From contig JAGMUV010000001.1 in NCBI GenBank assembly GCA_020744425.1, positions 4,898,001 through 4,962,000 on the forward strand: a stretch of DNA of 64,000 nt. The letters run 5' to 3'. The notes below the pieces were generated by a model, which was given only the letters and a program-made list of their open reading frames with translations, was not told the origin of the DNA and made no database searches. This document shows, in pieces, positions 21,411 to 32,862 of this stretch; the stretch's first letter is position 1; each line of letters opens with the position of its first letter. This DNA is from Dactylonectria macrodidyma. Lineage: Eukaryota; Ascomycota; Sordariomycetes; Hypocreales; Nectriaceae. Both the position numbers and the translations under genes were made by a program.

Positions 21411-23430
21411 CTACCTGATAGGGCTTATGACCTTTTGAGGGATGCCGTTTGCCGTGACATCCAAAATGAACCCTGCTTCAACTAATTGTGCCCTCAAAAG
21501 CTCATACGGTACCTCCTCAGCGCTGGCAGAACCTTCCTTGATGGCAATGGCAGCCGCAAATGCGCTGACTTGTCCCAAAGTCGTAAAGGTGTGCTCTGTG
21601 CGGACGAGGCCGTGACCCAAATGAGTACTAGATGGTGACCCTGGCGTGAATAAGTTACTGCACTGGGCAGCGTGGGGCACGATGGCCTTGAAGGGGACCA
21701 GGAACGGCTTCCATGCAGGGCCTTCATTCCAAATGAAGCCTTCATCATAGATTACCCCATCCTTCACGACGCGGCGGACGGAGTGAACATCCTGTTTTAA
21801 TGTCAGTCACCCATTCCTCTCCATGTCACGATGTCACATACCATGGGCCACAGATTGACCAAGACCGGATCGTCAACCTCAACAGGCGCAAGGTTGTAGT
21901 CATGCCATCTTGTGCTAATGACGATATCGTCTCTCATCATACGGCGGACGCCCCGCGCGTACATGCGACGGGGGAAATTGTTGTTGTCGACAAATTCGTC
22001 TTTGGCATAGCCCCAGCTGCTCCATTCTGCGCGAACTTCTTCTGGCAAGGATAGATCGTTGGCGAGGAAGTACAGTTGACCTAATGAAAATTGAACAAGT
22101 GTCAGTGAGGCCAAACACATCTCAACCTCTGGATCAAATGTACCGCTTTTCACTTGTACATACCTCGTTGCCAATTCTCAAGCTCTTTGAGTAGACGCAG
22201 TCGAGTCGTTCTGTTGGCTTCGGGATATTCGAGAGTCCGCCCGGGCATATCAAAGCCAAGTCCCAACGCTGTGCTACCAATGAGATCTGTTTTGTCGTTC
22301 GGCACGACAATAGGAGGTGTGAAGATTTCACCACCAGCCTCGATGTACCGATTATAGATGATATACTGAGAAGGGTCGTAGTTGTCAGGCTTCTCAAAAG
22401 GCACTCGGTTCTCCGTTCTGTTCGTCAAGCACAGACGCCATGAGTAGGCCTGGATTCTGTTGTCGCTGCACGACCAGGACAGAGCCCTCGTCAGTTAATT
22501 TCTTCCCAGAAAATGAAATCTCGCCTCTGCAAATCAGATTAGGGAAAATGAAGCACCACTCACCCATCGCCAGCCTCTCCGAGAGGCTCGTCTTGAACGG
22601 TAGGAATAACACCACTTTCCGGATTGCCCTCTTCGATGTATGGGTCGACCGGCACTTGGAGATTGGAATACGATGAGTTGTACTGGATTCCCGCTGAAGG
22701 TTCACCGAACTCTTCCACAGACTCACGCCCGACAACGTAGTTGACGCCGGCCGAAGCAAAAAGGTCGCCTTCGTAAGTAGCGTCGATGAAATATGGTGCG
22801 GAAAACCGTTGGCCATCCTCAGTGATGATGGTCTTGATCGCTGTACCTTTCTTAATGACTCCGTCTCCGTTGCCTGTCCCTTCGAGGGCAGTGTTGATGA
22901 ATACATCCACGTTCGGTTCCTCTTTTAGCCAGTCGAGAATGACCTGCTCGCCGACGTGGCACTCATATCGCCATAGGCTCCGGTCCTTGGTCCGATTTGC
23001 TCGAGCCTCGTCGAACTCGCGTAATCGATCCGGCCCATATGCCGAGACAACTCGCCTATACAGCTCAAGCACAAACGGACCAATCGTTAGAGAATTCTGA
23101 AAATTGGTCTAATTTTTAGATCAAAGTTCATTAGTCAGTTCGGGACTTTCTCAATGGCAATTCTCTAAAATGACATCGAGTGCAACTCACCTGTGAGTCG
23201 AGATCAGCCCCGCCAGCCCCTTCAATCGCGACGCCGCCAATGTGAGCACTCTCTTCCAATAATGCCACTGACAAGTTCAGACGGGCGGCTTGAATAGCAG
23301 CAGCTACACCCGAGCCTGTACCGCCAACAACGACGAGGTCATAATGGTGATCGTGACCCTCGGATCTTGTCCCTTGGCCACCGACCGCCAAGGGCGACAA
23401 GAGGACTAGGAAGCGTAAGAAAGGATTCAT
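21411..23430 (-). CDS. Secreted FAD-dependent oxidoreductase (FAD_oxidored type)
   Basis: Five exons: 23430-23191, 23096-22564, 22465-22164, 22080-21842 and 21791-21411; 564 aa. A signal peptide is clear (MNPFLRFLVLLSPLAVGGQG). The dinucleotide-binding motif follows: YDLVVVGGTGSGVAAAIQAA, then LEESAHIGG. Further family marks are FIDATYEGDL, WRLCLTNRTENR, NRYIEAGGEI, KTDLIGS, EFVDNNNFPRRMYARGVRRM and PSSTHLGHG. The family holds flavoenzymes that oxidise or reduce small molecules of mostly unknown identity; a secreted form suggests an extracellular or endomembrane substrate. It lies 825 bp downstream of a paralogue on the same strand with the same intron count but different N-terminus, a duplicated pair. 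All splice junctions keep frame. Confidence 0.92.
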
Positions 23431-24255
23431 GATTGTACCGATCGAGCATTGACGGCTGCATGTGACTTTGCTTTGGAAGAATTGATCGTGTAATATAATG
23501 CTTACCGCTGGCCCTTTGTGGGGAAGTTCCCGTGCGGCTCATAGGATACGACGTGGATGGGTAGTCCCGGACGTGTTCCGCTCTCCGCCTGGAGTCTTTG
23601 TTGAGCAGGGTGGATCCCCTAAAGTCGTTCAGGCTAATTGCTAGTTGAAAGCGCGTGAATTTTCTTCCAACATGCATGAGAATATCAGGGTACCAATGCA
23701 GCTTGTGGCAAGCCTATCCGTAAGTGAAGAACTCGCCAGGGTTGTCATGAAACCACCCCGACCTCAATGCATCCATCCCATCCCCCGCACTGATGCTCCC
23801 TAGCAACATGTGGGGTAAAATTCTTGCCTTTGATGTCATTTTCGTATTAGTGATGTTGCAGATCATCCAACTTCGCCCCTCTTTAGGTTAGACATTATGA
23901 GAACATGGCCGGCTTTAAGAGACGGACGGCATGTCGACACGCTAATGACTCAGTCAACTGTTGAGCTTGGCAGTCGTCTCTTTCGACTGGCGTTTGGTCT
24001 TCCCATCTTTATGACTGTGGACTTTTACTTCGCCGCTGCGACTTCGGCCTCGTCGTCTCATCCTGTCTGTGCAATGGTTCCACCTTCATCCCAGTGACCG
24101 TACGTGTGCGGGTTAGCGGGGTGTCATACAACACCATTGCTCAATATCCTGGTTGGAGTTTCGCGGCGTGTTGGGTAGGATGCATCACACAAATATCCTT
24201 GATCTAAACTCAAGCTTCACTCAGCGAAAAATTTTATGTGTATTCATGACTATTA
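23431..24255. other. Spacer between the two oxidoreductase paralogues
   Basis: 825 bp; presumed promoter of the secreted copy. No gene recognised. Confidence 0.5.
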
Positions 24256-26123
24256 TTATTCAAAAGATGGGGCTCCAACTTTACTATCGTTTAGAACCAC
24301 GCCCTGTTTATCCAGCCGTTCCTTCAGTGCATCATACGGAACTTCCTGCAACGCGCAATCTTTATCAATGGCAATGTCAGAGGCGTTTGCGCACGCTTGA
24401 CCAATCGCGTAGAACTGGTGCTCGAGTCTTACGGCACCTATAACATTGGTACAATTAATCATCTATGTTTGCAATGCTATTTTGGGAGAGAAACTTACCA
24501 TATCCTACATGCGACGAGCTTGGGCAGGTAACAGTGATGAAATTGACAGCCTCATCTCGCTTCGGGACGAGGGCCCGGTAAGCAACACCAAATGGACGCC
24601 ATTTGTGCCCGTCCTTGAAGATGAAGCCTTCGTTGTGTACCTTTCCTTCACGGAGAATGCGTCGTACACTATGCGTATCTGTCGGCCAGTATGCCACGGC
24701 AATGGGGTCTTCGGCAGGCCGCGTGCCACCCTCGCGCGATGCAGTGGCTTCGGTGATGACATAGTCGGAGATCATACGCCGGGCATCACGCACGTAGAGC
24801 TCGTAAGGGAAGTTATCGTTGCCGGGGAATTCGTCCTTGCAGTATCCGAAACGGGACCATTCCCGACGGTATTTTTCCTAACGGAAGCATTAGTCAATAT
24901 GACAAAAAGAGTGGGATAGTCTCGAAGACTGGGAACCAGCATACTGGGACGCCAGGATCCGTAGATATAAACCACAAAAGCCCCTTTGTAAACCTAGCTG
25001 TCTCTTGGAGAATAGCTTTGCGTTGCTGACGAGACGCCACGGGCCATTCATCATTCATTCCGAGTAGATCAGTCGATAATGCACCTTCAGATCCAATGAG
25101 GTCTGTTTTGTCTCCCGGCAATCGCTTTCGCGGCATGTAGAACTCGCCACCGGCTGAAAAATAACGCCTATGAAGCTCATAGTGAGCAGGATCATAGCCC
25201 TCTGGTTTAGAGAATGGCACGCGGTTGTCTGTGTTGTCGGTGAGGGGCAGTCTGTACGAATATGACTGAAGATGCAGGTCACCATCGCCAGCTTGACCAA
25301 ACGGCTCGTCCGAAATACCGTAAAGCAACCCGCTTGAAGCGTCACCAGGCTTGATATATGGATCGATGTCGGCGTCAATCTGGCGATAGAGGGTCTCTCC
25401 ACGGACACCTGCCAGAGACTCACTGTAGACGGACGAAGCTTCACGACCTCGTGTCCATGTGATGCCTGCAGCAGCTAAGAGGTCGCCTTCATACGAGGCT
25501 TCAACGAAGACTTTTCCAGAAATCAGCTTGCCGTTTTCGAGGAGGATGGCTTCGATTCGACTGTCTAAGCGATGTACCGCCCCTTTTGATTCGGCCAGAG
25601 GAGACTGTGCACGTTAGTCTAAGCCCCATGACTATTAGGACAAACACCTGTGCTAACCTTGATGACAGTGACTAGAGAATGTTCTGCAAGCCACTCCGAG
25701 ATAATTTTCTCCGCCACTCTCGATTCGAAACGCCAGATCTCTGGGTCTTTGAGGCGCTTCTCAACAACTTCATTGAGCCGTTCAGTTCGGTTATAGAAAC
25801 GGCTGATTCTCTGATGTAGTTCTAGGCTGAGTCCACCGATAGTGGTGCTGTTCTGGAACTCAACTTGGTTATCGATGTCTGTAGCACCGAGTCCGTTTAT
25901 CTGAATGCCGCCTACGTTCGGGATGAGTTAGTTTAATGCATTCCACGTCCATTATCGACCGAAGTCTAGTCACTTGTGGGTCTTTGACTCGACAGCTTCA
26001 CTCACCGATGTGCTCCTGGGGTGAGACCAAGGCGACTGAGCGTCCCAGCCGAGCGGCTTGTATGGCCGTGGCCACCGCCCCGGACGTAGAGCCGTATACG
26101 ACAAGGTCGAATGATTCAGGCAT
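24256..26123 (-). CDS. Intracellular FAD-dependent oxidoreductase, paralogue
   Basis: Five exons: 26123-26006, 25911-25658, 25604-24945, 24877-24499 and 24437-24256; 530 aa. The protein begins directly with the nucleotide-binding fold (ESFDLVVYGSTSGAVATAIQAA) and has no signal peptide, unlike its neighbour. Other marks match the neighbour: EHIGGIQINGLGATDID, VEASYEGDLLAAAGI, EPFGQAGDGDLHLQSYSYRL, FSAGGEFYMP, GDKTDLIGSEGA, WPTDTHSVRRILREG, CPSSSHVGYG. Substrate unknown. It shares a 905-bp intergenic region with a divergent sugar transporter, suggesting co-regulation. Intron positions are partly shared with the neighbour, which supports duplication rather than convergence. Confidence 0.92.
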
Positions 26124-27028
26124 GGTGCAGATCAGGGGTCCGGGAGTCGAATGAAAGCCAAGCTTGAAAGAAAGCGAGTTCCGGTCCACGGGCAATGCTG
26201 TAATAACCATTCACTGGATGAATATTGATCCCACGTCAGCAGAGCCGACCTTCGGAGACGGTGGAGGTGGATTTGCCAAGTAGACTGTCGTTCAAAGAAC
26301 GGGGTCAAGATTTGCACTCCGGAGTTGCAAATCCCCGGATTCCCCCACTCGGGATGGGACGATCTTGTTGCGAATCCGTGTTTCCCCACCGTATGAGTAA
26401 CATCGTAGTCCATGCGGGACCTTTCCGTTCCAATTCTTGGTAAGAAGTCCTCGCTCGTCAGAACAAAAGCCGAACCAAGGCGTTGTTTCTGAGGACAAAT
26501 CCTCTGGCCCATGTTGCTTGTCACGTGACTGTAGGCGTACCTACCTCACGCCCTCAAGCCCCTCGCAACAAAAGTCAGAAGGATAATCAGCACAGTAGAC
26601 TACAGCGGAAACCCTTGCTCAGTAACGCTTACTGGTGTGGACTAATCACTTTGTTTTTCGCTTCTTTCCATTTCCTTCGTTCGTGATACCTCACATTGCC
26701 CCGAGTCAGTCTAGAGTACCCCGACAAAAGGCTGAATGATGTTCCCCAGATCCACCCCCAATTTTTCTCCAGCTAGTCTGGGGGGGCCGGCTACTCAGAA
26801 ATATGAGGGGTTGCAAGGATTGAGTTCCTCCGACTCCTCTTATGGCCCCATGCAGCAACGAGTAATGCAATACTTAAGACAAGTGAAGATGCATGTCCGC
26901 ATGTTGATCAATTCACCGCCGGGTTTCCACTGACCAGGACTACCAACACAGGTGTGCTTTTCATCCGAGATTCCCTCTCGAAAATATCAACTCCTCAGTT
27001 ACTCGACACTTCGGGTCTCCTTTCCAAC
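26124..27028. promoter_or_regulatory. Shared divergent promoter region, oxidoreductase and transporter
   Basis: 905 bp between two start codons pointing apart. It would hold the promoters of both; no specific operator was identified. Frames inside it look like noise. Confidence 0.5.
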
Positions 27029-29103
27029 ATGGGGCGAGGCGTTTTCGCGGGTAGAACCGCCTTCGCTCAGGCGACACCGCGCTTGATGGTGTTTTGTGCG
27101 ATCTACGCTCTTGGAAGCATCTTCTTTGGCTAGTTAGTTCCATCTCCATCACGGGTGCTTATGCGACAGCCTTACAGCGTTTAAGAACTCACGCCGATGT
27201 CTTTGATAAAACATACTAATCGTCATTGTGTAGTGACGGAGCTTCGTTTGGTGGTGTCCAAGCCATGGACCCATTCCTGCGAACCTTTGGGAAATGGAAC
27301 CCGGAGACTGAAGCGTACTATCTACCGAGTAGTCTACAGTCACTAATGAACAGTCTTCCCTTGATTGGCAAGTTTCTCGGCACAGTCATTGTAGGTCCTA
27401 TCATCGAAAGGTTTGGCCATCGCTACACCATGGCCTTCACCTGCTGCATACAAGTCGTCGGACCCATTAGTAAGTCTCTCACGTTGAGTTGATCAATCCC
27501 ACGCAAGCTACAATCCACTGACACTTTTTGTCGTTTTCTTCTTGCAGTTCAAACCACGAGTAAGAATCCCACGCAATTTATCGTTGGGAGATTTCTGGTT
27601 TACACCGCGGTTGGCCTGATTGAGAATGTGAGTTTGACGATTTCCCCTCTACTATGAGAATCATACGGTGGCGAGTAAGGCATAGCCGATCGAGCAATTT
27701 GCTAAAATGTACAGGTCGTTCCTACGTACCAGTCTGAGATCGCGCCGGGTGCCTTGCGTGGCTTCTTTGTAGGCTCGATCCAGCTCTGTCTGACAACGGG
27801 CTCCTTGATTGCAGGCATCGTCAACGAGTCCATGTCCAAGAAGATTGACAACTCGGGCTGGCAAATCGCCACCGCGCTCCAGGCCCTACCAGCGGTCATG
27901 ATCCTCTGCTTGCTCTTCTTCACGCCCAACTCGCCGCGTTGGCTCATTTTCAACGACCGCCATGAGGAGGCACTCAAGGTCCTTCGATCGATTCGACGCA
28001 AGGAGGATGTTGGCAACGGTATACCCGAGCTTGAGCTTGCTTCCATGAGGGAAGAGGGCCAAATCGGAAAGATGGATAAGGGCCCTTGGAAGGATCTCTT
28101 CAAGGGGAACAACCGCAGGAGAACTGGGTATGTCACAAAGACTCGCAGTGCTAGCTTCACAGCTGCCTTCTCTGTGTTCTCTGTCCGTGCTAATAATTCT
28201 GCAGAATTGCATGCATAGTTATGTCCTTCCAGCAACTCACTGGTGTGACATTCAGCTCCTCCTATGGACCAACCTTCTACCGTTCTGTTGGCCTTGCTGA
28301 CATGGCTTTTGTCTACGCTGTATGAACGACCCGCCCATACTACCCCTCCTTTAGTTTAACACGCCAATAACAGGTCGTCAACAATGCCACTTCCGTAGTC
28401 ACAGCCATGATGGCCATGGTCTTCCTCGATATGTTCGGTCGCCGCACGCTTATCGTCCATGGAGGCTGGTCCCAGGGTGCCTTTCTCATCGCCATTGCCG
28501 CTCTGGGTCGCATCAGCAACCCGAATGTTCATGAAAGCAATGGCATTGTCGCTGGTATGCAGCTGTACACTTGCATCCTGCACATGACTCTCGGTCCTGG
28601 CGCCTACATCACTGCTGCCGAAATTGGTACGCAAGCCTTGCGCGAAAAGACCATGGCAGTCTCAGTAAGTCCTAACAACTCGTCTACCAACCACTTTAGT
28701 TTGCCCTTTTGCATGAAGATAGCTAATCACTGTTGTAGACTGCGCTAAACGTAGTGGTCGGCTTCGCCGTCGTCTTTTGCACACCGTATCTCTTACGCGA
28801 GATTGGCTCCGGCCTTGCCTACATCTGGGGTGGATTCGCTGTCTTGTCTTCTATCTGGGCTTGGTTCTTTCTGCCTGAGCTCAAGGTACGTTCATTCTTA
28901 TAATTTTCATTCCCCTTTAATGATACTGACTCGTGATTTGTTTCTTCTAGGGCCGAAATTTGGAGGAAATCGATCAGCTCTTCGACGCAAACCTACCCGC
29001 TTGGCAGTTCAGCAAGTTCCAGACAGACGGCCTTACTCATGAGCTGGCGGTGCTCGGAACCGGCGAGACTCCCAATAAAAATGTCGACGAGGCAGACGTC
29101 TAG
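27029..29103 (+). CDS. MFS sugar porter
   Basis: Eight exons: 27029-27132, 27234-27469, 27548-27627, 27715-28127, 28205-28319, 28374-28664, 28739-28885 and 28951-29103; 512 aa with every junction in frame. Twelve-helix major facilitator transporter of hexoses, oligosaccharides or related polyols in the plasma membrane. Marks: FFGYDGASFGGV in helix 1, GPIIERFGHRYTM (G-R-R-like loop 2-3), VVPTYQSEIAPGALRG (PESPR-like region is SPRWLIFNDR), QQLTGVTFSSSYGPTFY in helix 7, DMFGRRTLIVHGG in loop 8-9, and FFLPELKGRNLEEID at the end of helix 12. The substrate cannot be read from sequence. Divergent from the oxidoreductase at 26123, so joint uptake and oxidation of one compound is plausible. Confidence 0.95.
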
Positions 29104-29399
29104 GTTAAGAGTCTCCAATCCTAAAGATGAAACACGGGATAAGGATATCATAGATGTTCAGATGCATCGACTATGCAGTATTGGACGTAATCGCTTGAGC
29201 TTATGAAACGAACCCGTGGCAAGGGTGTCTTGAACAACGAAAAGTTTTATATTAGAGCGTTGATCGAGTCAAATTGGTGTTGTTCACGAACTCTCGTCAC
29301 TCCAAACAAAATGTCGTGACGAATCAGGAGCCGCAATCAGTTGCAAATGTCCCAAAACAGAACTCCACTCGATCAATATTTCCCCCATAAGACGACTTC

Positions 29400-32033
29400 T
29401 CATTTTGAATCTTCACGGGCTTGTCGTCGAATTCCTCGGTACCACCCCGCTGAACCGTCTATCCCTTCTAACTTCTTTTGTTTGACCAATCTGTCAAGGT
29501 GGGCACACGCAGTGACTTCCTCCTTTTCTAGTAGTGCCGCGTGAAGCTGCTCCATGATGCTAATGTCATGTTGGAGATTCCTGTCTCGAATTCCTCGATA
29601 GAGCTTAACAAACATTGCTGCTCATCCATGGTTGGGCGTCGCTCAAGGATATTCTCCCATTCCCGTAATCGCATGCTGCAGCAAAAACTGTCCCAAGCAG
29701 TATCCGTCCGCCGGTCACGGAGCTCGGTACTGATGCCTGACAGTTTCAGAGTTATCCAGATAACCCATTATCTCCAAATTTCCACAATATGCGAAAATAT
29801 GAAGCAAGTTGCCCATTATCTCATGCAAGGAATTTAGCGAAACACCTACATCCACAAGACATCGCAAGGCTGTGAGGTTGCTGTGAGTCAGTGCGATTTC
29901 AATTTGGCTGCTGTACCCCCTCGCACATCGAGCTCTGAGGTCAGAGTCTTTGTTCATCAACAGCAATTCAAGAATCTCTTTTGTTCTTTCAGGAGTTGAG
30001 GCGTATCAAGCAAGTGAATGCAGGGGTGTTTCATACCATCGCTAAGAGCTGATGCTGAGGCGCCAGCTGCCATGAGCAGCTCAACGACTTTTGGGTGGCC
30101 GTATCTCACTGCTAGGTATATTATTGTCGATCCGTCATCGTGCTTCTGGTTGAGGTCACACCCCGCCCTCATGAGGCGCTTCATGCATCCTACATTCCCA
30201 ACACTGGCAGCGCTCATCAAAGGCGAGGACCCTTCCCAATTTTTTGCGTCAACGTTAACACCTGCAGCTATCAGCTGCTCGATAGCCTCAACGCTATTGA
30301 GTAGTGCAGCAAGATGAAGAGGTGTAAAGCCGGTGTTGTCAGGCAAATCCACGGCCCAGGGATCTTTTTGGGTGGCTTCAATTAGGCCGTAGCCATTAAT
30401 GACCGCCTCATGGACAGTTGTCATCAACTCTGACCCATCATCCGCCCAGCTCAAGACTTGCTGTATTAAGTGGGTTTCTTGATCAGTCATCTGGCCCTGA
30501 AATATGTGTGAAAAGCTTGCTTGGTACGCCATTCGTCTATTTGAAGATGAACATGATGTCGCAAACGAAGACAATTGCAGTGTATCATCCTTACCTTGGG
30601 AGCCCTTGACTTGGTAACAGATTCCTCCATTCTCGTAGTACAAGTTCCAGAAAATCAAGAGCACCCACATTGAGTGCAAACTTGCAAACAGAGATCAGTC
30701 AAGTACCACAAGATGAAAGTGCGCCTTTACCTCAATCAACCCCTAGCCAGATTGACTTTGATCATCTGTGAAGTAGACGACTCCATTCTGAAGTGCATTC
30801 TGGAAAATCGATGCGGGTCCCATCATCTGACGCCAGACGGGATCCCGCGAATCCAAAATTCGAGCAGGACGCAAGGCACAGGCCAGACCCATCTGTTTGC
30901 TGTACGAGGCTCGAAATATGACGGTTTTAGCCCATAGCCACCATAGTAGCCGGTATTCCATGCTCATGTAGCCACCATCCCTCCCATTGCATCCCTGGGC
31001 TACATGATAAGTTTTGACGGCTCGGAGTTGCTTCATAACTCACAAGATATGAACCTAGAAGGGTTGAAACCAATTCCCGGATTGGTACCGCTTATGGTTG
31101 AAATGGCATCTGCACCGGCACGATTGCGGGCATCCGTGTTTTGAAAGGGGTACCTGGGTTCGGATGTGCATTGGACTTGAATCTCTGAGAGATGTGGCAA
31201 GAACACCATCTCCCGAGTTTGTTATCAAGTCATTTCGCTCTTGTTCGGTTGCAGGGATCTCTTCTACACCGTCTTCAGTCATCTCAACTTCATCAGTATC
31301 ACCCTCCCTAACTTGACTCTCCGTTGATACTGCCGAGTGACCTGATTACTCTTTTACCTCTAGGAGTGATGTTGGTTGTAGAAGACTAAGCTGAAATTGT
31401 TTGAATGATTCGAACTCCATGAGAACATCAGATCAGACCTTATCGTTAGCAATGTCAGCTTGGGCGCCTTTTGGCCATTTTTAGGGACGGCCAACTATCT
31501 CCAGCTAGACATCGGCCTGAGCTCCGTTACTCACTGGGCCACCATAGCTAATTGGTGGTATTGCAGCGCCAAGTGCAGATTCGGCTTTGCATCACGCGCT
31601 TTTATGCATAGGCCTTCGATTTGAGACCGGATGCGAATCCATTGTAGTCTCTTGACCAATTGCTTCTTGTCGGACGTAGTTTGTACACAGAGAATACCGA
31701 TTTTATCGAGTTCTCCCACAATCTCTCGGAGCTGCTTGGCCGTTTCGTAGATTGGTGCGTCATTAGGCGAAGTTGGCGCCGGATTGTCGATAGATGCAGA
31801 GGTAGGAATAGTACGAGGGTGATCAACAAGGCTACCGGTTATGGTGATCTGCACACCCCATCAATAGCCGTTCTTTCATCTCGCGGGTATGGATGAGAGA
31901 TTAAGCGACTCACTTGTTGCCGTGAGTCGTCAAAGTCATTCTGGATTCCCTTGACTTCGCGCAAGAAGCTCAAAGTCTTGAACGCGACATCGGCGAGTGC
32001 AATGGAACTTGCGACGGCCCTGAGCACTTCCAT
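29400..32033 (-). pseudogene. STAND-type N-terminal domain plus ankyrin protein, frameshifted
   Basis: The locus starts with exons 32033-31914 and 31848 to about 31534, reading MEVLRAVASSIALADVAFKT and later QLREIVGELDKIGILCVQTT, the helical N-terminal domain common in fungal NLR and ankyrin proteins. A Cys-rich segment (SPMHIRTQ, CPQSCRCRCHF) follows at 31282-31055, then MEYRLLWWLW and SGLACALRPARILDSRDPVW-like sequence, then ankyrin repeats (NTGFTPLHLAALLNSVEAI, GSSPLMSAASVGNVGC, DGSTIIYLAVRYGHPKVVEL). Frame breaks: after WFQPF near 31055, before the MEYRLLWW segment near 30960, at about 29957-29985, about 29735-29752 and about 29615-29621. In each case the next piece continues the family sequence in another frame. 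The intact family is thought to serve in non-self recognition. The join between the N-terminal exons and the ankyrin part is inferred. Confidence 0.65.
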
Positions 32034-32862
32034 GGCGTCGCCTTCGATAGCTCCTTGAGCACTGTAGCATAAAGCGCTAAAACGCAAGCAAGAGATATTT
32101 TAAGATAAGTTTAGTCAAATGTGATGCTGTGAATGGTAGAAGACAGTTGTCGCTGCCGCGACATGAGACGCAGGGGCAGAAGTCACGGGGCATCAGATCA
32201 CGGGCTCATTACCTCGTCCTCAGCCCTGTAGGACTTGGCGGTTTGTTCAAATCGTAGATGCTGTCAAGAAGCAACGCTGTAAATAAGATCGAGGCTGAGC
32301 TAAGTAGATACAGAAATTGTACAGCCATTAACTGGACAAACGCTCTGGAGGCTGCCTCAATTGACGCTTTGGGGAATGAAGCGGGAGGCCTGGACAATTG
32401 CGCCTGTTCAGCGAACTGCGCCTCTCTTGGCATGTTGTTTGAAGAGGATGCGCCTCGACAAATAGCAAATGTCCCATGTCCAACAGCGAATCAACAGAGA
32501 TAGCACAAAAAGCAAATACCTACCTAGGCACTTAAAATTGCACTCGTTTTCCACGTGATGAATAACTACCTCACAAGGCCGTCGCAACCCATTCGAAATC
32601 TTGAATGACGTTATCCATCATGCTGCTCTGCCTTCATTGGCCCATGGCCTTTTCGCCACACACTCATGCGCTCATGTCTCCGTGTGTGACGCGAAAACTT
32701 GGAAGACAGCCACATTAGTTTGCCAAAACGTCACTCAACTTCAGGAGTACTTAAGTCATATTCAACGCGCGTTGTGGCGGGTGCGTAGAAATTTCATTTT
32801 GACAATCCTTGCCCGCAACACACCTGCCCGCATACGCTCTGTTGACAAGGATCTCAGTCATA
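32034..32862. other. Divergent intergenic region
   Basis: 830 bp; no gene recognised. Presumed promoters of the decayed ankyrin gene and the hydrolase. Confidence 0.5.

Noticed and set aside
29104..29399. Possible extra 3' exon of the sugar porter
   Set aside because: The transporter already ends with the usual hydrophilic tail, and no conserved sequence follows.
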